This document shows, piece by piece, positions 53,204 through 62,900 of a stretch of 63,925 nt of DNA (positions are counted from its first letter, which is position 1; the number at the start of each line of letters is the position of its first letter). Where the stretch lies: the NCBI GenBank assembly GCA_017463365.1, contig JAFTPH010000029.1, positions 1-63,925 of the forward strand, written 5' to 3'. The position numbers and the translations under genes are program-made. The notes below the pieces were generated by a model. The model was not told where the DNA came from, searched no databases, and saw nothing but the letters and a program-made list of their open reading frames with translations. The stretch comes from Bacilli bacterium (GTDB taxonomy: Bacteria > Bacillota_I > Bacilli_A > ML615J-28 > CAG-313).

Positions 53204-53476
53204 ATGTCAATGAAGAAACTTGAAAAATTATGTGGTTTATTTTTAAAAGAAGGAGAAAAAAGAAGACTCCATGAACTTTGTATTGAGTATGGTATACCAA
53301 TAACATATCCAAAATTATTTGAAGATGATAACCATTATTATTTCTGGGGTATTAGAAAAACAAGTATAGGATTAATCAGTGTAGTAATAATGAATTATTT
53401 GAATGATAATAACGGAACAGTATTTCATTCAATCGAAGAGTTAGAAGAGTATTTAAAAGAAGAATTTAATAACTAA
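53204..53476 (+). CDS. Unknown 90-residue protein under SAM-riboswitch control
   Basis: 90 residues from ATG 53204 (AAAGGAGG 8 nt upstream; the ATG at 53174 has no site). MSMKKLEKLCGLFLKEGEKR, then CIEYGIPITYPKLF, NHYYFWGIRKTS and a helical C-terminus. No family recognised and no catalytic motif; small soluble, probably cytoplasmic. The SAM riboswitch suggests a link to methionine, SAM or sulfur metabolism, or to methyl transfer, but that is inference from the leader alone. Confidence 0.7.
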   Translation: MSMKKLEKLCGLFLKEGEKRRLHELCIEYGIPITYPKLFEDDNHYYFWGIRKTSIGLISVVIMNYLNDNNGTVFHSIEELEEYLKEEFNN

Positions 53477-53498
53477 AATATATATTTTGATTCACTTA

Positions 53499-53554
53499 TG
53501 TATACAAAAATGTGATTTAAATGCTTGATATTGTATACAAAAACGTGATATACT
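53499..53554 (+). promoter_or_regulatory. Two further TGTATACA boxes with promoter of the next gene (copies B, C)
   Basis: Copy B TGTATACA (53499-53506) and copy C TGTATACA (53532-53539), 33 bp apart. Copy C is followed by an extended -10 TGATATACT (53546-53554), and TTGATA (53525-53530) could be its -35 with an 18-bp spacer. Copy B lacks a -10. Matches copy A in front of the SNF2 gene. Confidence 0.6.
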
Positions 53555-53588
53555 CACGCATATATTTATTTTATTTAAGGTGATATAA

Positions 53589-54773
53589 ATGAAAATAACA
53601 AAAGATATATTATTACAGGTATTTTGCCTTCTATGTTTATTAGGGTTAGTTATATATAGTATTTTAGTAAAGGATGTAGCAAGATTAATTGTTGCTAGTA
53701 TAATATTATTATTTTATGTAGGAATGATTGTTTTATCTATTTGGTTAGATATATATGCTGATAAGTTTTTAAAAAAGAAACAAGCAAGATATAAAAGTGT
53801 TTTAGAAAAAACTAGTAAAACGATATATGATGAATTATATATATTGGCATATCAAAAACAAGCTGATGATTTGCTTAAAGAATTGATTAAAAAAGAAAAA
53901 GTAAAGGGTATTAGTTCATTAGATATTGAGATTATTGGTTTAGATAAAATCCATTTGTATTATAAATATAATAGTTTTGATGTCGAAGCATATATAAAAG
54001 ATGATTGCGTGGTATATGTTATTGATTCTCCTGCTAAATATGATGGTACTAAAGCAAATAAAGAACTTGAGAAAAAAAGAACATCTAGTTTTAAAATAAA
54101 TAATTATATAAGTGTCGAAGATTTTTTTGATGAATTTATCGAAGTAATAAAAACAACGAATAAAGAAATAGATATATATATTGAAAATAATGTTGTTGAT
54201 AATATTTTTAATGGTAGATTGATTTTTAAATTAAAGGACTCGACTGATTATTTAAAGCGTGAGGGATATATTTGTGCAATACTTGGTATATTTTTATTTA
54301 TTGCTTCGGTAGCTATCTTATATAGTGGGCTTCAAGATAAAGAATTTATGAGTAATAATCAACTTGGATATTTTGTTTGTATTTTTTGTGCATTATTATT
54401 TGTAGGTTTTACAGCAGGTTGTACGATATATGGATTTAACTATGTTATTAAATATCTAAATATGAAAAAAGATATTGAACATAAACAATATGAGATTATG
54501 ACTGAAAAACCTCGTAGAGTAAGAATAATTCATGATCAAAAAAGTAAATATAGCAACCATAGAACATTAAGATATATAAAGTTATATTACCAAAAAACAT
54601 CTTTGTTAATTCCCTTTTCAGATTATGAAGAAGTAAATAGAATTAAAAACAAACGAAAATGTTGTAAAGAATTATTAAAACTTCATAAAGAATTAAAATA
54701 TTTAAAAAGATCAAGATTAGTAATTTCAGGCCATCAAGAATACATTAAGATTGTGAAGAATATGTTAGAATAG
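53589..54773 (+). CDS. Membrane protein, unknown (TGTATACA-controlled)
   Basis: 394 residues. Two N-terminal helices (about 8-55), a soluble alpha/beta region (about 65-215), two helices (about 222-295), and a basic C-terminal cytoplasmic part (PRRVRIIHDQKSKYSNHRTLR, KLYYQKTSLLIPF) that is beta-rich followed by a Lys-rich helix, similar in style to the 41.7-45 kb membrane proteins. AAGGTGAT ribosome-binding site. No family recognised. It is followed by a perfect hairpin. Confidence 0.6.
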   Translation: MKITKDILLQVFCLLCLLGLVIYSILVKDVARLIVASIILLFYVGMIVLSIWLDIYADKFLKKKQARYKSVLEKTSKTIYDELYILAYQKQADDLLKELIKKEKVKGISSLDIEIIGLDKIHLYYKYNSFDVEAYIKDDCVVYVIDSPAKYDGTKANKELEKKRTSSFKINNYISVEDFFDEFIEVIKTTNKEIDIYIENNVVDNIFNGRLIFKLKDSTDYLKREGYICAILGIFLFIASVAILYSGLQDKEFMSNNQLGYFVCIFCALLFVGFTAGCTIYGFNYVIKYLNMKKDIEHKQYEIMTEKPRRVRIIHDQKSKYSNHRTLRYIKLYYQKTSLLIPFSDYEEVNRIKNKRKCCKELLKLHKELKYLKRSRLVISGHQEYIKIVKNMLE

Positions 54774-54780
54774 TATAGTA

Positions 54781-54807
54781 AAATGTCGGGATAAAATCCC
54801 GACATTT
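54781..54807 (+). terminator. Hairpin after the membrane protein gene
   Basis: AAATGTCGGGA / TCCCGACATTT 11-bp stem, loop TAAAA; only short T run. Confidence 0.7.
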
Positions 54808-54978
54808 ATTAATGTAAATATATCTAGGAAATAGCCTTTGGATACTTAAAAAGTGTCAAAAAATAGTTATGCACGGATATTTACAAATAATTTGTATTGT
54901 GATAAAATATTATTATATAACAAATGTTATAATAGCATATTTAGTTGTTTTTAGAAATACAAGGAGGTGATCATTAAT

Positions 54979-56247
54979 ATGTTAGCATATGAAGAAGCTT
55001 ATTTTTATAAATTACTTGCGGAAACAGGATTTGAAAAAGAAGTAGAAGACTGGATAGAAAATATATTAAATAATAATGTAACATTAGAAGGTATAAATTT
55101 AGATTTAGTATATAACCAAAGTAATATTTACGAAGTTATATCTTGTTTACATAATTATATAGGTGATAATCAAGTTAATGATCAAATTCTTTGTGATAGA
55201 TTGAGATTATTTATTAAAGAAAAATTAGATAAAAATGAAATATCTTTGGATAAAGCAATAATTTCATTAGAAAGATTTGTATCTTCAACAGAAAAAGGAA
55301 TGACAGATTATTGGAAAGATTTCTATTTAATAGGTGCTTATTTTGATGATGCGATAGAAGGATTAATAGATAAAGAAAAATACTATGCTAGAGTTATGGT
55401 ATATATAGAAACTGGTATTTCCTTCGATTCAAAGAATTTATGGAGAAATAAAAGACATAATAAAAAAATGAAAAAACTAAATAAAGAAGCAAGAAAAAAA
55501 CATAAAAAACAATTAAAAGAACAAAATGATGTAATAAGAATGAAATACAATCTTGCAGAAGATATATATACTGGTTATGAATATAGAACAAAAGCAATTA
55601 ATTCATGGCCTAAAAAACTGGAGTTAATTTTATTTATTTTATGCGAACTTTTATGTTTAGGTATGACAATTGGGGGAGTATTTTACTTTGATTTAATTTC
55701 TTTAGAATTGGCTACAACTAGCATATTACTTGGTATTACAATAGGTTTATATGGTTTTTGTATATTACTTAAAGCAAAGGGTAAAGAAGTTATATATATA
55801 TTAATACCATTGTTATTTATTGGATTACCACTTGTTATAGATTATTTAGTAACTAATACAACAGCTAAAATAGTTTTAATTCTAATAACAATTATAGTGT
55901 TTAGTGTAGTGCTTTATATATTAATAAAGTTTGTGAATAAAAAATTAGAAAAATATAATGAAATATATAATGATTATTGGAATAATTTATTAAAAAAATA
56001 TTCTAAAATGTATAATCCAGAAGAGTATTATCATATCGATAATCATTTAACATTTTACAAAAAAGATGGTAGTCATGTTATTATTTTTGAATATAAAGAA
56101 CAACATTCATCAATTGTTATAATAGGGAAAGTAAAATATAAAAATATACAATTAAATAATGTTGTTGTAGAATATCAAGAAATTAATGATTCTTTTGATA
56201 ATTGTGTTAAAAAAGGATTAGACATTTTGATTGATAGAAAAAAATAA
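54979..56247 (+). CDS. Membrane protein with acidic helical N-terminal domain, unknown
   Basis: 422 residues from ATG 54979, 12 nt after AAGGAGG (the GTG at 54967 overlaps that site). An all-helical acidic domain (about 1-155; AYEEAYFYKLLAETGFEKEVED, DKEKYYARVMVYIETG), a strongly basic stretch (about 160-185; RNKRHNKKMKKLNKEARKKH) and about four hydrophobic helices in two pairs (about 205-260, 268-325). A soluble C-terminal part rich in beta strands (HLTFYKKDGSHVIIFEYKE) ends it. No family recognised. Confidence 0.55.
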   Translation: MLAYEEAYFYKLLAETGFEKEVEDWIENILNNNVTLEGINLDLVYNQSNIYEVISCLHNYIGDNQVNDQILCDRLRLFIKEKLDKNEISLDKAIISLERFVSSTEKGMTDYWKDFYLIGAYFDDAIEGLIDKEKYYARVMVYIETGISFDSKNLWRNKRHNKKMKKLNKEARKKHKKQLKEQNDVIRMKYNLAEDIYTGYEYRTKAINSWPKKLELILFILCELLCLGMTIGGVFYFDLISLELATTSILLGITIGLYGFCILLKAKGKEVIYILIPLLFIGLPLVIDYLVTNTTAKIVLILITIIVFSVVLYILIKFVNKKLEKYNEIYNDYWNNLLKKYSKMYNPEEYYHIDNHLTFYKKDGSHVIIFEYKEQHSSIVIIGKVKYKNIQLNNVVVEYQEINDSFDNCVKKGLDILIDRKK

Positions 56248-56329
56248 GTTGATGATATTATGTTAAAATTTTTTACAATTATTTTCTAACTAAAATAATT
56301 AATTGTTTATTTTTAAGGAGTAGATTGAT

Positions 56330-57274
56330 ATGAAAAAAAAGATCATTAAATTTAACCTCCCACTAGCTATACTTATACTTTTAACAATAATTCTTGGTTT
56401 TGTTTTTCTATTTATTGATGTTTATGATGGACCAACTAAAACAATTAGTGGAGAAATTTCTTTATTTGATAAAGGTGGTACGGGAAGAGGCCGTTCGCCA
56501 ATGCATATTAAAATAGATAATGAGACATATATAATAACATATGGAGTTAGATGGGCAACAAACCATGATGAGTTAAAGGATACGTTATCTGTTGGGAATA
56601 TAGTTACCATTGAATTTTATGAAGAAGCCAATATGAAGTATGTTGTAGGAATTGAGCATGAAGGTAATGTACTAGTTACTAAAAAGGAGTACATTGAGGC
56701 ACAAAATGAACAAAATAAACTAAGAGCTACGATATATTTTTATATAGCATATACCCTTTTATTAATTAATATAATGTTAGAACTTTCTTTTTCGGGAAAA
56801 TTTGGTTTTGATTATAATCTTGGATATTTAAATGAAGTTACATTATTTAAAGGGAAACATATGTTGAATATATTTATAAGCGTATTACTGATAATTGGAT
56901 CATTTGCTGCAATAGGTATTAGTAAATGGTTATATTTTCCTACTATAACTATAGCATTAGCATATTTATTTTATACTATTACTTTTAATGGTAGAGTGTA
57001 CTTTGGAACAGGTGGATTTAGAATATTAATTAGATACAAAAAGAAGCATTATGGATGGAATGCTATTAAAGAAATGATACAAGTTAACTACAAAAATAAA
57101 AAAGTAGTTGTTATAAATTTTAAAGAAAATTATAATTTTGAAAGTAACGATATAAATGAATATTTAAGTTTATCTAAAAAACAAAATAATAAATTTGTAT
57201 ATATACTATATTTAACAAAAGAGAAATCAAAAGAATTCGATAAATTACAAAACAAATATTATAAAAAAAGTTAG
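56330..57274 (+). CDS. Membrane protein with PH-like C-terminal segment, unknown
   Basis: 314 residues. One N-terminal helix (about 8-30), an extracytoplasmic beta-rich region (about 35-130; KTISGEISLFDKGG, YIITYGVRWATN), then three or four helices (about 135-225) and a beta-rich tail (GRVYFGTGGFRILIRYKKKHYG, KKVVVINFKENY) like the cytoplasmic domains of the cluster at 41.7-45 kb. Not a recognised family. AAGGAG ribosome-binding site. A hairpin overlaps the region just after its stop. Confidence 0.55.
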   Translation: MKKKIIKFNLPLAILILLTIILGFVFLFIDVYDGPTKTISGEISLFDKGGTGRGRSPMHIKIDNETYIITYGVRWATNHDELKDTLSVGNIVTIEFYEEANMKYVVGIEHEGNVLVTKKEYIEAQNEQNKLRATIYFYIAYTLLLINIMLELSFSGKFGFDYNLGYLNEVTLFKGKHMLNIFISVLLIIGSFAAIGISKWLYFPTITIALAYLFYTITFNGRVYFGTGGFRILIRYKKKHYGWNAIKEMIQVNYKNKKVVVINFKENYNFESNDINEYLSLSKKQNNKFVYILYLTKEKSKEFDKLQNKYYKKS

Positions 57275-57313
57275 TAGATTAATTTGCTGGAAGAAATTCC
57301 AACTCTTAATCTA
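57275..57313 (+). terminator. Stem-loop after the PH-like membrane protein
   Basis: Outer TAGATTAA / TTAATCTA (57275-57282 with 57306-57313), inner TGGAA-GAAA-TTCCA. No T-tract, so termination is uncertain. Confidence 0.5.
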
Positions 57314-57390
57314 TAAGCATATTTAGATTTCGAAAAATCATCAAAAATCCTTTTAAAATTACATAAACAAATACATTTTTGATAAAATAA

Positions 57391-57508
57391 TGATATAATT
57401 AGTTTGAAGGTGTGCAAAGGGTGTGTATAGGGGTATTATGAGTGAAGGGTGTATAATAAAATTATTAATTAAGATAGTAATATAAAAAACACCCTTAGGG
57501 GTGTTTTT
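57391..57508 (+). ncRNA. Short transcript with competing hairpins and a 15-codon ORF
   Basis: Extended -10 TGATATAAT (57391-57399) and a strong terminator (AAAAACACCC-TTAG-GGGTGTTTTT, 57485-57508) delimit about 105 nt. AAGGGTGT at 57417-57424 and 57445-57452 are each exactly complementary to the ACACCCTT of the terminator's left arm (57489-57496), so they can compete with it. The frame MSEGCIIKLLIKIVI runs 57438-57485, with GGGG 6-7 nt upstream. Either a leader-peptide attenuator or a small RNA/toxin. Nothing similar recognised. Confidence 0.45.
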
Positions 57509-57857
57509 GGGTTATATATAGGATGTTTTAAAAAGTTGTGGTGTTATGTCAGGGTCCTAGTTCTTATAGTCTCGTTTGATGTTTTTAGTGATTTATTTGA
57601 AAAGTATTAAAATGTTATAAAAACAACTAAAAAAGTACAAAAAAAGGGCTAAAAATAGATGTTTGAAAGACAATAAGTCTCGATTTGAAGTGAAAATAGA
57701 AAAGAGACAAATTAGCTTTCAAACACTAAGAGAATAAGACAAAAGCAATCTGATTGCACAACGAAATTAATTAACTATAGATATAGATTGTAGAAAAATA
57801 TTATAAAATGTAGTATAATATAAGTGTAATGTCTATATAAGCAGAGGTGATAATACT
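57509..57857 (+). other. Non-coding stretch with structured-RNA-like inverted repeats before the Nudix gene
   Basis: No gene. TGTTTGAAAG (57660-57669) pairs with CTTTCAAACA (57716-57725), enclosing GTCTC/GAGAC (57677-57681 / 57704-57708). A smaller inverted repeat GCAAT-CTG-ATTGC is at 57745-57757. TATAAT at 57814-57819 is the likely -10 of the Nudix gene at 57858, with no good -35. The first 150 bases of this stretch show nothing recognisable. Confidence 0.5.
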
Positions 57858-58352
57858 ATGAAAACTATTGATATTTATGGTAAATATTATAATGAAAATC
57901 CTTCTAAAGTAAGAGAAGCTTGTAGAGCCATTATAGTAAAAGATGACAATATATTAATTTCTTATGAAACTAAAACAGATCAATTAATGATACCTGGTGG
58001 TGGTCTTGAATCAGGGGAAACATATGAACAATGTTTAATACGTGAGATAGAAGAAGAAACAGGATATATAATTGAAGTAAAAGAAAAGATAGTTACTATA
58101 AATGAATATTATGGTGATACTTTATGGATTAATCATTATTATACTTGTTATATTATTGGTAATGGTAGTGTTAATTTATCTCAAGAAGAAATGCAAGAAG
58201 GTATGACAGCAAAGTGGATTAATTTGAATGAATGTCTAAATGTGTTTAAATCATTCGAATATGATCCTTGTTGTGGTTCAGGTGATTTTAAAGTTGGTTT
58301 ATATAAAAGAGAATATACAGCTTTAGCTGAGTATATAAAGTCTCGATTTTAA
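57858..58352 (+). CDS. Nudix hydrolase
   Basis: 164 residues. Nudix box GGGLESGETYEQCLIREIEE (residues about 47-66, extended by ETGY) has the GX5EX7REUXEE pattern intact. The N-terminus SKVREACRAIIVKDDNILI is close to that of the next gene (IREAVRAIIVKNNKIAL). A nucleoside-diphosphate-linked substrate is expected but not predictable. AGAGGTGAT ribosome-binding site. Confidence 0.9.
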   Translation: MKTIDIYGKYYNENPSKVREACRAIIVKDDNILISYETKTDQLMIPGGGLESGETYEQCLIREIEEETGYIIEVKEKIVTINEYYGDTLWINHYYTCYIIGNGSVNLSQEEMQEGMTAKWINLNECLNVFKSFEYDPCCGSGDFKVGLYKREYTALAEYIKSRF

Positions 58353-58393
58353 AAAATGTGAAAATATAAAATTATTATACAAGGAGGTGTCAT

Positions 58394-59785
58394 ATGAAAC
58401 TTATAGCATTGTTTGATGAGAAAAACTATAAACAAAGAAGTGGTATTATTCGTGAAGCTGTAAGAGCAATTATAGTAAAGAATAATAAAATAGCACTTGT
58501 TAAAAGTTTAAAAGAAAATCATTACAAATTCCCTGGTGGTGGAATTGAGCTTGGAGAATCTCATATTGATACCTTAATAAGAGAAACGAAAGAAGAAACT
58601 GGTCTTATTATTAAACCAAGTTCAATTAAAGAATGTGGATTTATTCATGAAATAAGAAAGTCAATATTTAATGATGATGCTTTTGAACAAATCTCATATT
58701 ATTATTTTGCTGAAGTAGAAGATGAAGTGACTTTACAAGAATTATCAGATAGAGAAAAAGATTTACAATATGTACTTGAATGGGTTGATCCAGTAGTAGC
58801 TTATAATGTAGATACTAATTTAGGTAAAGAATATAATAATAAGTTCTTACTAAGAGAAGCTTGTATATTAAATTTATTAATTAATAATCCACCTTATAAT
58901 GATATTTATTCTAACATTATAAAGAAAGATAAAATAAATAAAGGTTTCTCATTAGATACAAAATATTGTGTTTATGATAAAAACAATAATAAATATTTAC
59001 TTAGAATTTCATCAATGGATAAATATCAAATAAAACTTAATGAATTTAACTATATGAATGAATTAATAAACTTAAGTGTTAATATGTGCAAACCTATTGA
59101 ATTTGGTATTTGTGATGAAGGAGTATATTCAATACAATCATGGATTGATGGCGTTGACGCAAGAGATTATATTCCTACCCTTACAAAAGAAGACCAATAT
59201 AAATATGGGATACTTGCGGGAATTGAACTTAAGAAAATTCATATGGTTAATGCACCACTTGATGCAATAAATTGGGAAGAAAGATTTAATAAAAAGATAG
59301 ATAGAAAACTTAAAATGTATGAGGAATGTCCTTTAAAATACGAAAAAGGCGATTTATTTATTGAATACATTAATAATAATAGATATCTATTAAAAGATAG
59401 ACCTAATACTTTCCAACATGGAGATTACCATATTGGTAATATGATGATTAATAAAAATAACGAACTAGTAGTAATTGATTTTGATAGAGATGACTATGGA
59501 GATCCGTGGGAAGAATTTAATAGACTTGTATGGAGTATTCAAGTATCTCATGAGTTTGCAACTGGAATTGTAGACGGATATTTTAATAAAAAAATTCCAG
59601 ATGAATTTTGGAATTTACTTGCACTATATATGAGTGTTAATTCATTATCTTCATTACCATGGGCAATACCATATGGTGAAGGAGAAGTAAATATAATGAT
59701 AAATCAATCAAATGAAATATTAGATTGGTATGATGATATGAAAAGATATATACCAAAGTGGTATAAAAAAGATAATAATAATTAA
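58394..59785 (+). CDS. Nudix hydrolase fused to an aminoglycoside-phosphotransferase-type kinase
   Basis: 463 residues. Nudix domain (about 1-165) with box GGGIELGESHIDTLIRETKE. The APH/choline-kinase-like domain (about 170-463) has the ATP-binding strand KYCVYDKNNNKYLLRIS, catalytic FQHGDYHIGNMM (H342, D344, N349) and VIDFDRDDYGDPW (the DFD metal motif). All key residues of both domains are present. It may phosphorylate a small molecule and remove a pyrophosphate-linked derivative, or handle an antibiotic. Paralogue of the preceding Nudix gene (42 nt gap). AGGAGGTG ribosome-binding site. Confidence 0.85.
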   Translation: MKLIALFDEKNYKQRSGIIREAVRAIIVKNNKIALVKSLKENHYKFPGGGIELGESHIDTLIRETKEETGLIIKPSSIKECGFIHEIRKSIFNDDAFEQISYYYFAEVEDEVTLQELSDREKDLQYVLEWVDPVVAYNVDTNLGKEYNNKFLLREACILNLLINNPPYNDIYSNIIKKDKINKGFSLDTKYCVYDKNNNKYLLRISSMDKYQIKLNEFNYMNELINLSVNMCKPIEFGICDEGVYSIQSWIDGVDARDYIPTLTKEDQYKYGILAGIELKKIHMVNAPLDAINWEERFNKKIDRKLKMYEECPLKYEKGDLFIEYINNNRYLLKDRPNTFQHGDYHIGNMMINKNNELVVIDFDRDDYGDPWEEFNRLVWSIQVSHEFATGIVDGYFNKKIPDEFWNLLALYMSVNSLSSLPWAIPYGEGEVNIMINQSNEILDWYDDMKRYIPKWYKKDNNN

Positions 59786-59917
59786 TAGTATATTGAAATT
59801 CATAAGTAAGTTATAGAATATAGTAAATATTAATAAAAACCAATTGAATGTGTGAATATAATCTAGAATTTTATTGATAGTTTTTATGTTTTATAAAACA
59901 AAAAGGAGGAATTGTAG

Positions 59918-62900
59918 TTGAGCAAAAAATATCAATTTGAGAAATTAACCTTAAAAGATGATCTTAATATAGACGTTTATGAAGAAGCTTTGGATTATGT
60001 ATTTGAGTCTGATGATATTAGAAATGTAGCAATTTCTGGCGCATATGGAGCGGGAAAAAGCAGTGTTTTGGCATCTTACAAGAAAAAACACCCTGACAAA
60101 AAATATATTCACATATCCCTTGCACACTTTAATTCTGAGAAAAAGATAAAGGATGATGAGGAAGATAAAGGTGAAGAAGGAGTTTCTGAGTCGGTTCTTG
60201 AAGGTAAAATTCTTAATCAACTTATACATCAAATATCTTCGGATAATATTCCTCAAACAAACTTCAAAGTAAAGAAAAATATAAACAAAAGGGAAATAGT
60301 CAAAAGTACTTTTTTATACTTGACTATGCTAATGTGTATAGGATTTTTGTGTTTTTTTGATGAGTGGGAAGAGTTTGTAAAACTTTTTTCATCGGATTGG
60401 CTAGTAGGTAAAGTATTAAATTTCACTTTGAATAGATACGCTCTCTTGTTGGCAGGTGTTATTATTTTGATGATAGCGTATGTATTTGTTTATTCAGTGA
60501 TAAAACTTCAAAAGAATAAAAATTTATTTAAACGATTAAATGTTCAAGGAAACGAAATAGAAATTTTTGAAAACCAAGATGATTCTTTCTTTGACAAATA
60601 TCTCAATGAAGTTTTATATCTTTTTGAAAATTCGCAAACTGATGTAATTGTCTTTGAAGATATGGATCGCTTTAAAATCGATCATATTTTTGAAAGACTT
60701 AGAGAAATAAATACTCTAGTAAATATTCAATTAGCAAAGAAAAACACACCGCAGAATCTTAAAAAAGATGAAAAATTTGTTGAAAATAAAAAAATTCTTC
60801 GTTTCTTCTATTTACTTCGTGATGATGTTTTTGTTTCTAAAGATAGAACTAAGTTTTTTGATTATATTATTCCTATTGTTCCTGTTGTTGATGGAACAAA
60901 CTCTTATAATCAGTTTATAGAACACCTGGATAAGAATAATTTAACAGAAAAGTTTGAAAAAAAATTCTTACAAGATATTTCACTATATATAGATGATATG
61001 CGTTTGTTAAAGAATATTTGTAATGAATTTTTGGTATACTATCATCGCTTGAATACAATAGAATTGAATTACAACAAAATGTTTGCTATGATAACCTATA
61101 AAAATCTTTTTCCACGAGATTTTAGTGATTTACATAATGGACAAGGATATGTAAAATCTCTTTTTGAACACAAAGATGAATTTATATTATCTGAGAGAGA
61201 AAATATAGTGATTCTTATTGAAAATAAGAAAAAAGAAATAGATGACTGCAAAAATGAACAGCTTGTTGATATCAAGGAGTTGGACATTATAAAGAAAAAT
61301 ATGGAACAAAGTGCGAATGTACCTTCATATAATGAGAGAAGTAGAAAAATGCGAGAATATAATGAATGGTGCGAAAATGTCTATCCTGTACGTAAAAATG
61401 CTATACAGAATAAACTTGGCGGTCGACTTCCTTTAATTGAAAATGAACTTATTGACCTTGAACTTCAATTGGCAAAATTAGGTTCTCGTCAACTTAAAGA
61501 TATCATAAATAGAGAAAATAGAAATAAAATATTTCGCACACCTACAGTTAATGAAGTAGGAGATAAAAATGAATATAAAGAAATTAGGGGTAATGATTAT
61601 TTTCCCCTGTTGAAATATTTAGTTGGAGAGGGATATATTGACGAAACCTACGCTGATTATATGACATATTTTTATCCCAATAATTTGAGTCTCATAGATA
61701 AAATATTTATTCGCAGTATTAGAGATAAGCAATCTAAAGAATATTCTTATTCGTTAAAAAATCCCGCATTGATTTTGTCATATCTAAATATAGCGGATTT
61801 TGAAGAACCTGAAACTCTGAACTTTGATTTGTTTGATCATATTTTAAATAATAACCATGAATATGTGGAATATTTCATTGTACAGTTGAAAAAAAGAAGA
61901 AAATTTGATTTTCTTAGTCAATTTTTCACTAATCGAAATATCAAAAACTTCATTGATAAGATTATAAGATATTGGCCTGAATTCTTCTTTGACGTAATAT
62001 CTGAATCAAGTATGCCTTATAATCAAATTCGAGAGATTTCATTAAATATTTTGTTGCATTGTGATGATAATGCTATTGAATTAGCGAATATTAATAATTG
62101 TTTGACAGAATTTGTCTCGAAAACAAATGATTATTTGAATTTGAACGATTTTGATCCAGATCGTCTGATTAGTTCCTTTGAACTTATTAATGTGAAATTT
62201 AAATCTATAAATTATGATGTCTCTGAAATTAATATCTACAAATTAGTATATGAAAAATCTATGTATTGCTTGACATACGAAAATATCAAAAATATGTTGA
62301 ATCATATTCATGGAATTCAAGATGAGGCAGCTGTAAGGAACAAAAATTATGAAGTATTATTGTCAATAATTGACTCTCCGATGTATAATTATGTAAAAGC
62401 AAATATTATAGAATATTTTGAAATGATTTTCGATGAATGTGACGGAAAAATTGAAGATGACGAGGCAACTATTATCAATGTACTTAATGATGAATTTATA
62501 ACTTATGAAATTAAAAAATTTTACATTACATTGTTATCAAATGTTGTTTCAGATATTTCACAAGTTACTAATCATGAATTGTGGAATGTATTACTTGAAC
62601 AAGAGAAATTGTCTTTTAGTGAAAACAATTTATGTTATTGTTTTTTGGAATACAAAGAACTTACCACGTTGTTAGTTGATTATATTAATAGATATAACGG
62701 AATTATCGATATATCTAATATATCTATTGAGACTGATGAGCAGTTTAAACATAATATTTTTAATGCAACAATAGAATGTTATGATCTTGATGATAGCAAA
62801 TATGGACAAATTCTTTCCTCTTGTAATCTTGTGTATAAATCAACATTTAATCTTAATGATGTACCTATTTCCAAAATGAACGTTTTAATTGATAATCAAA

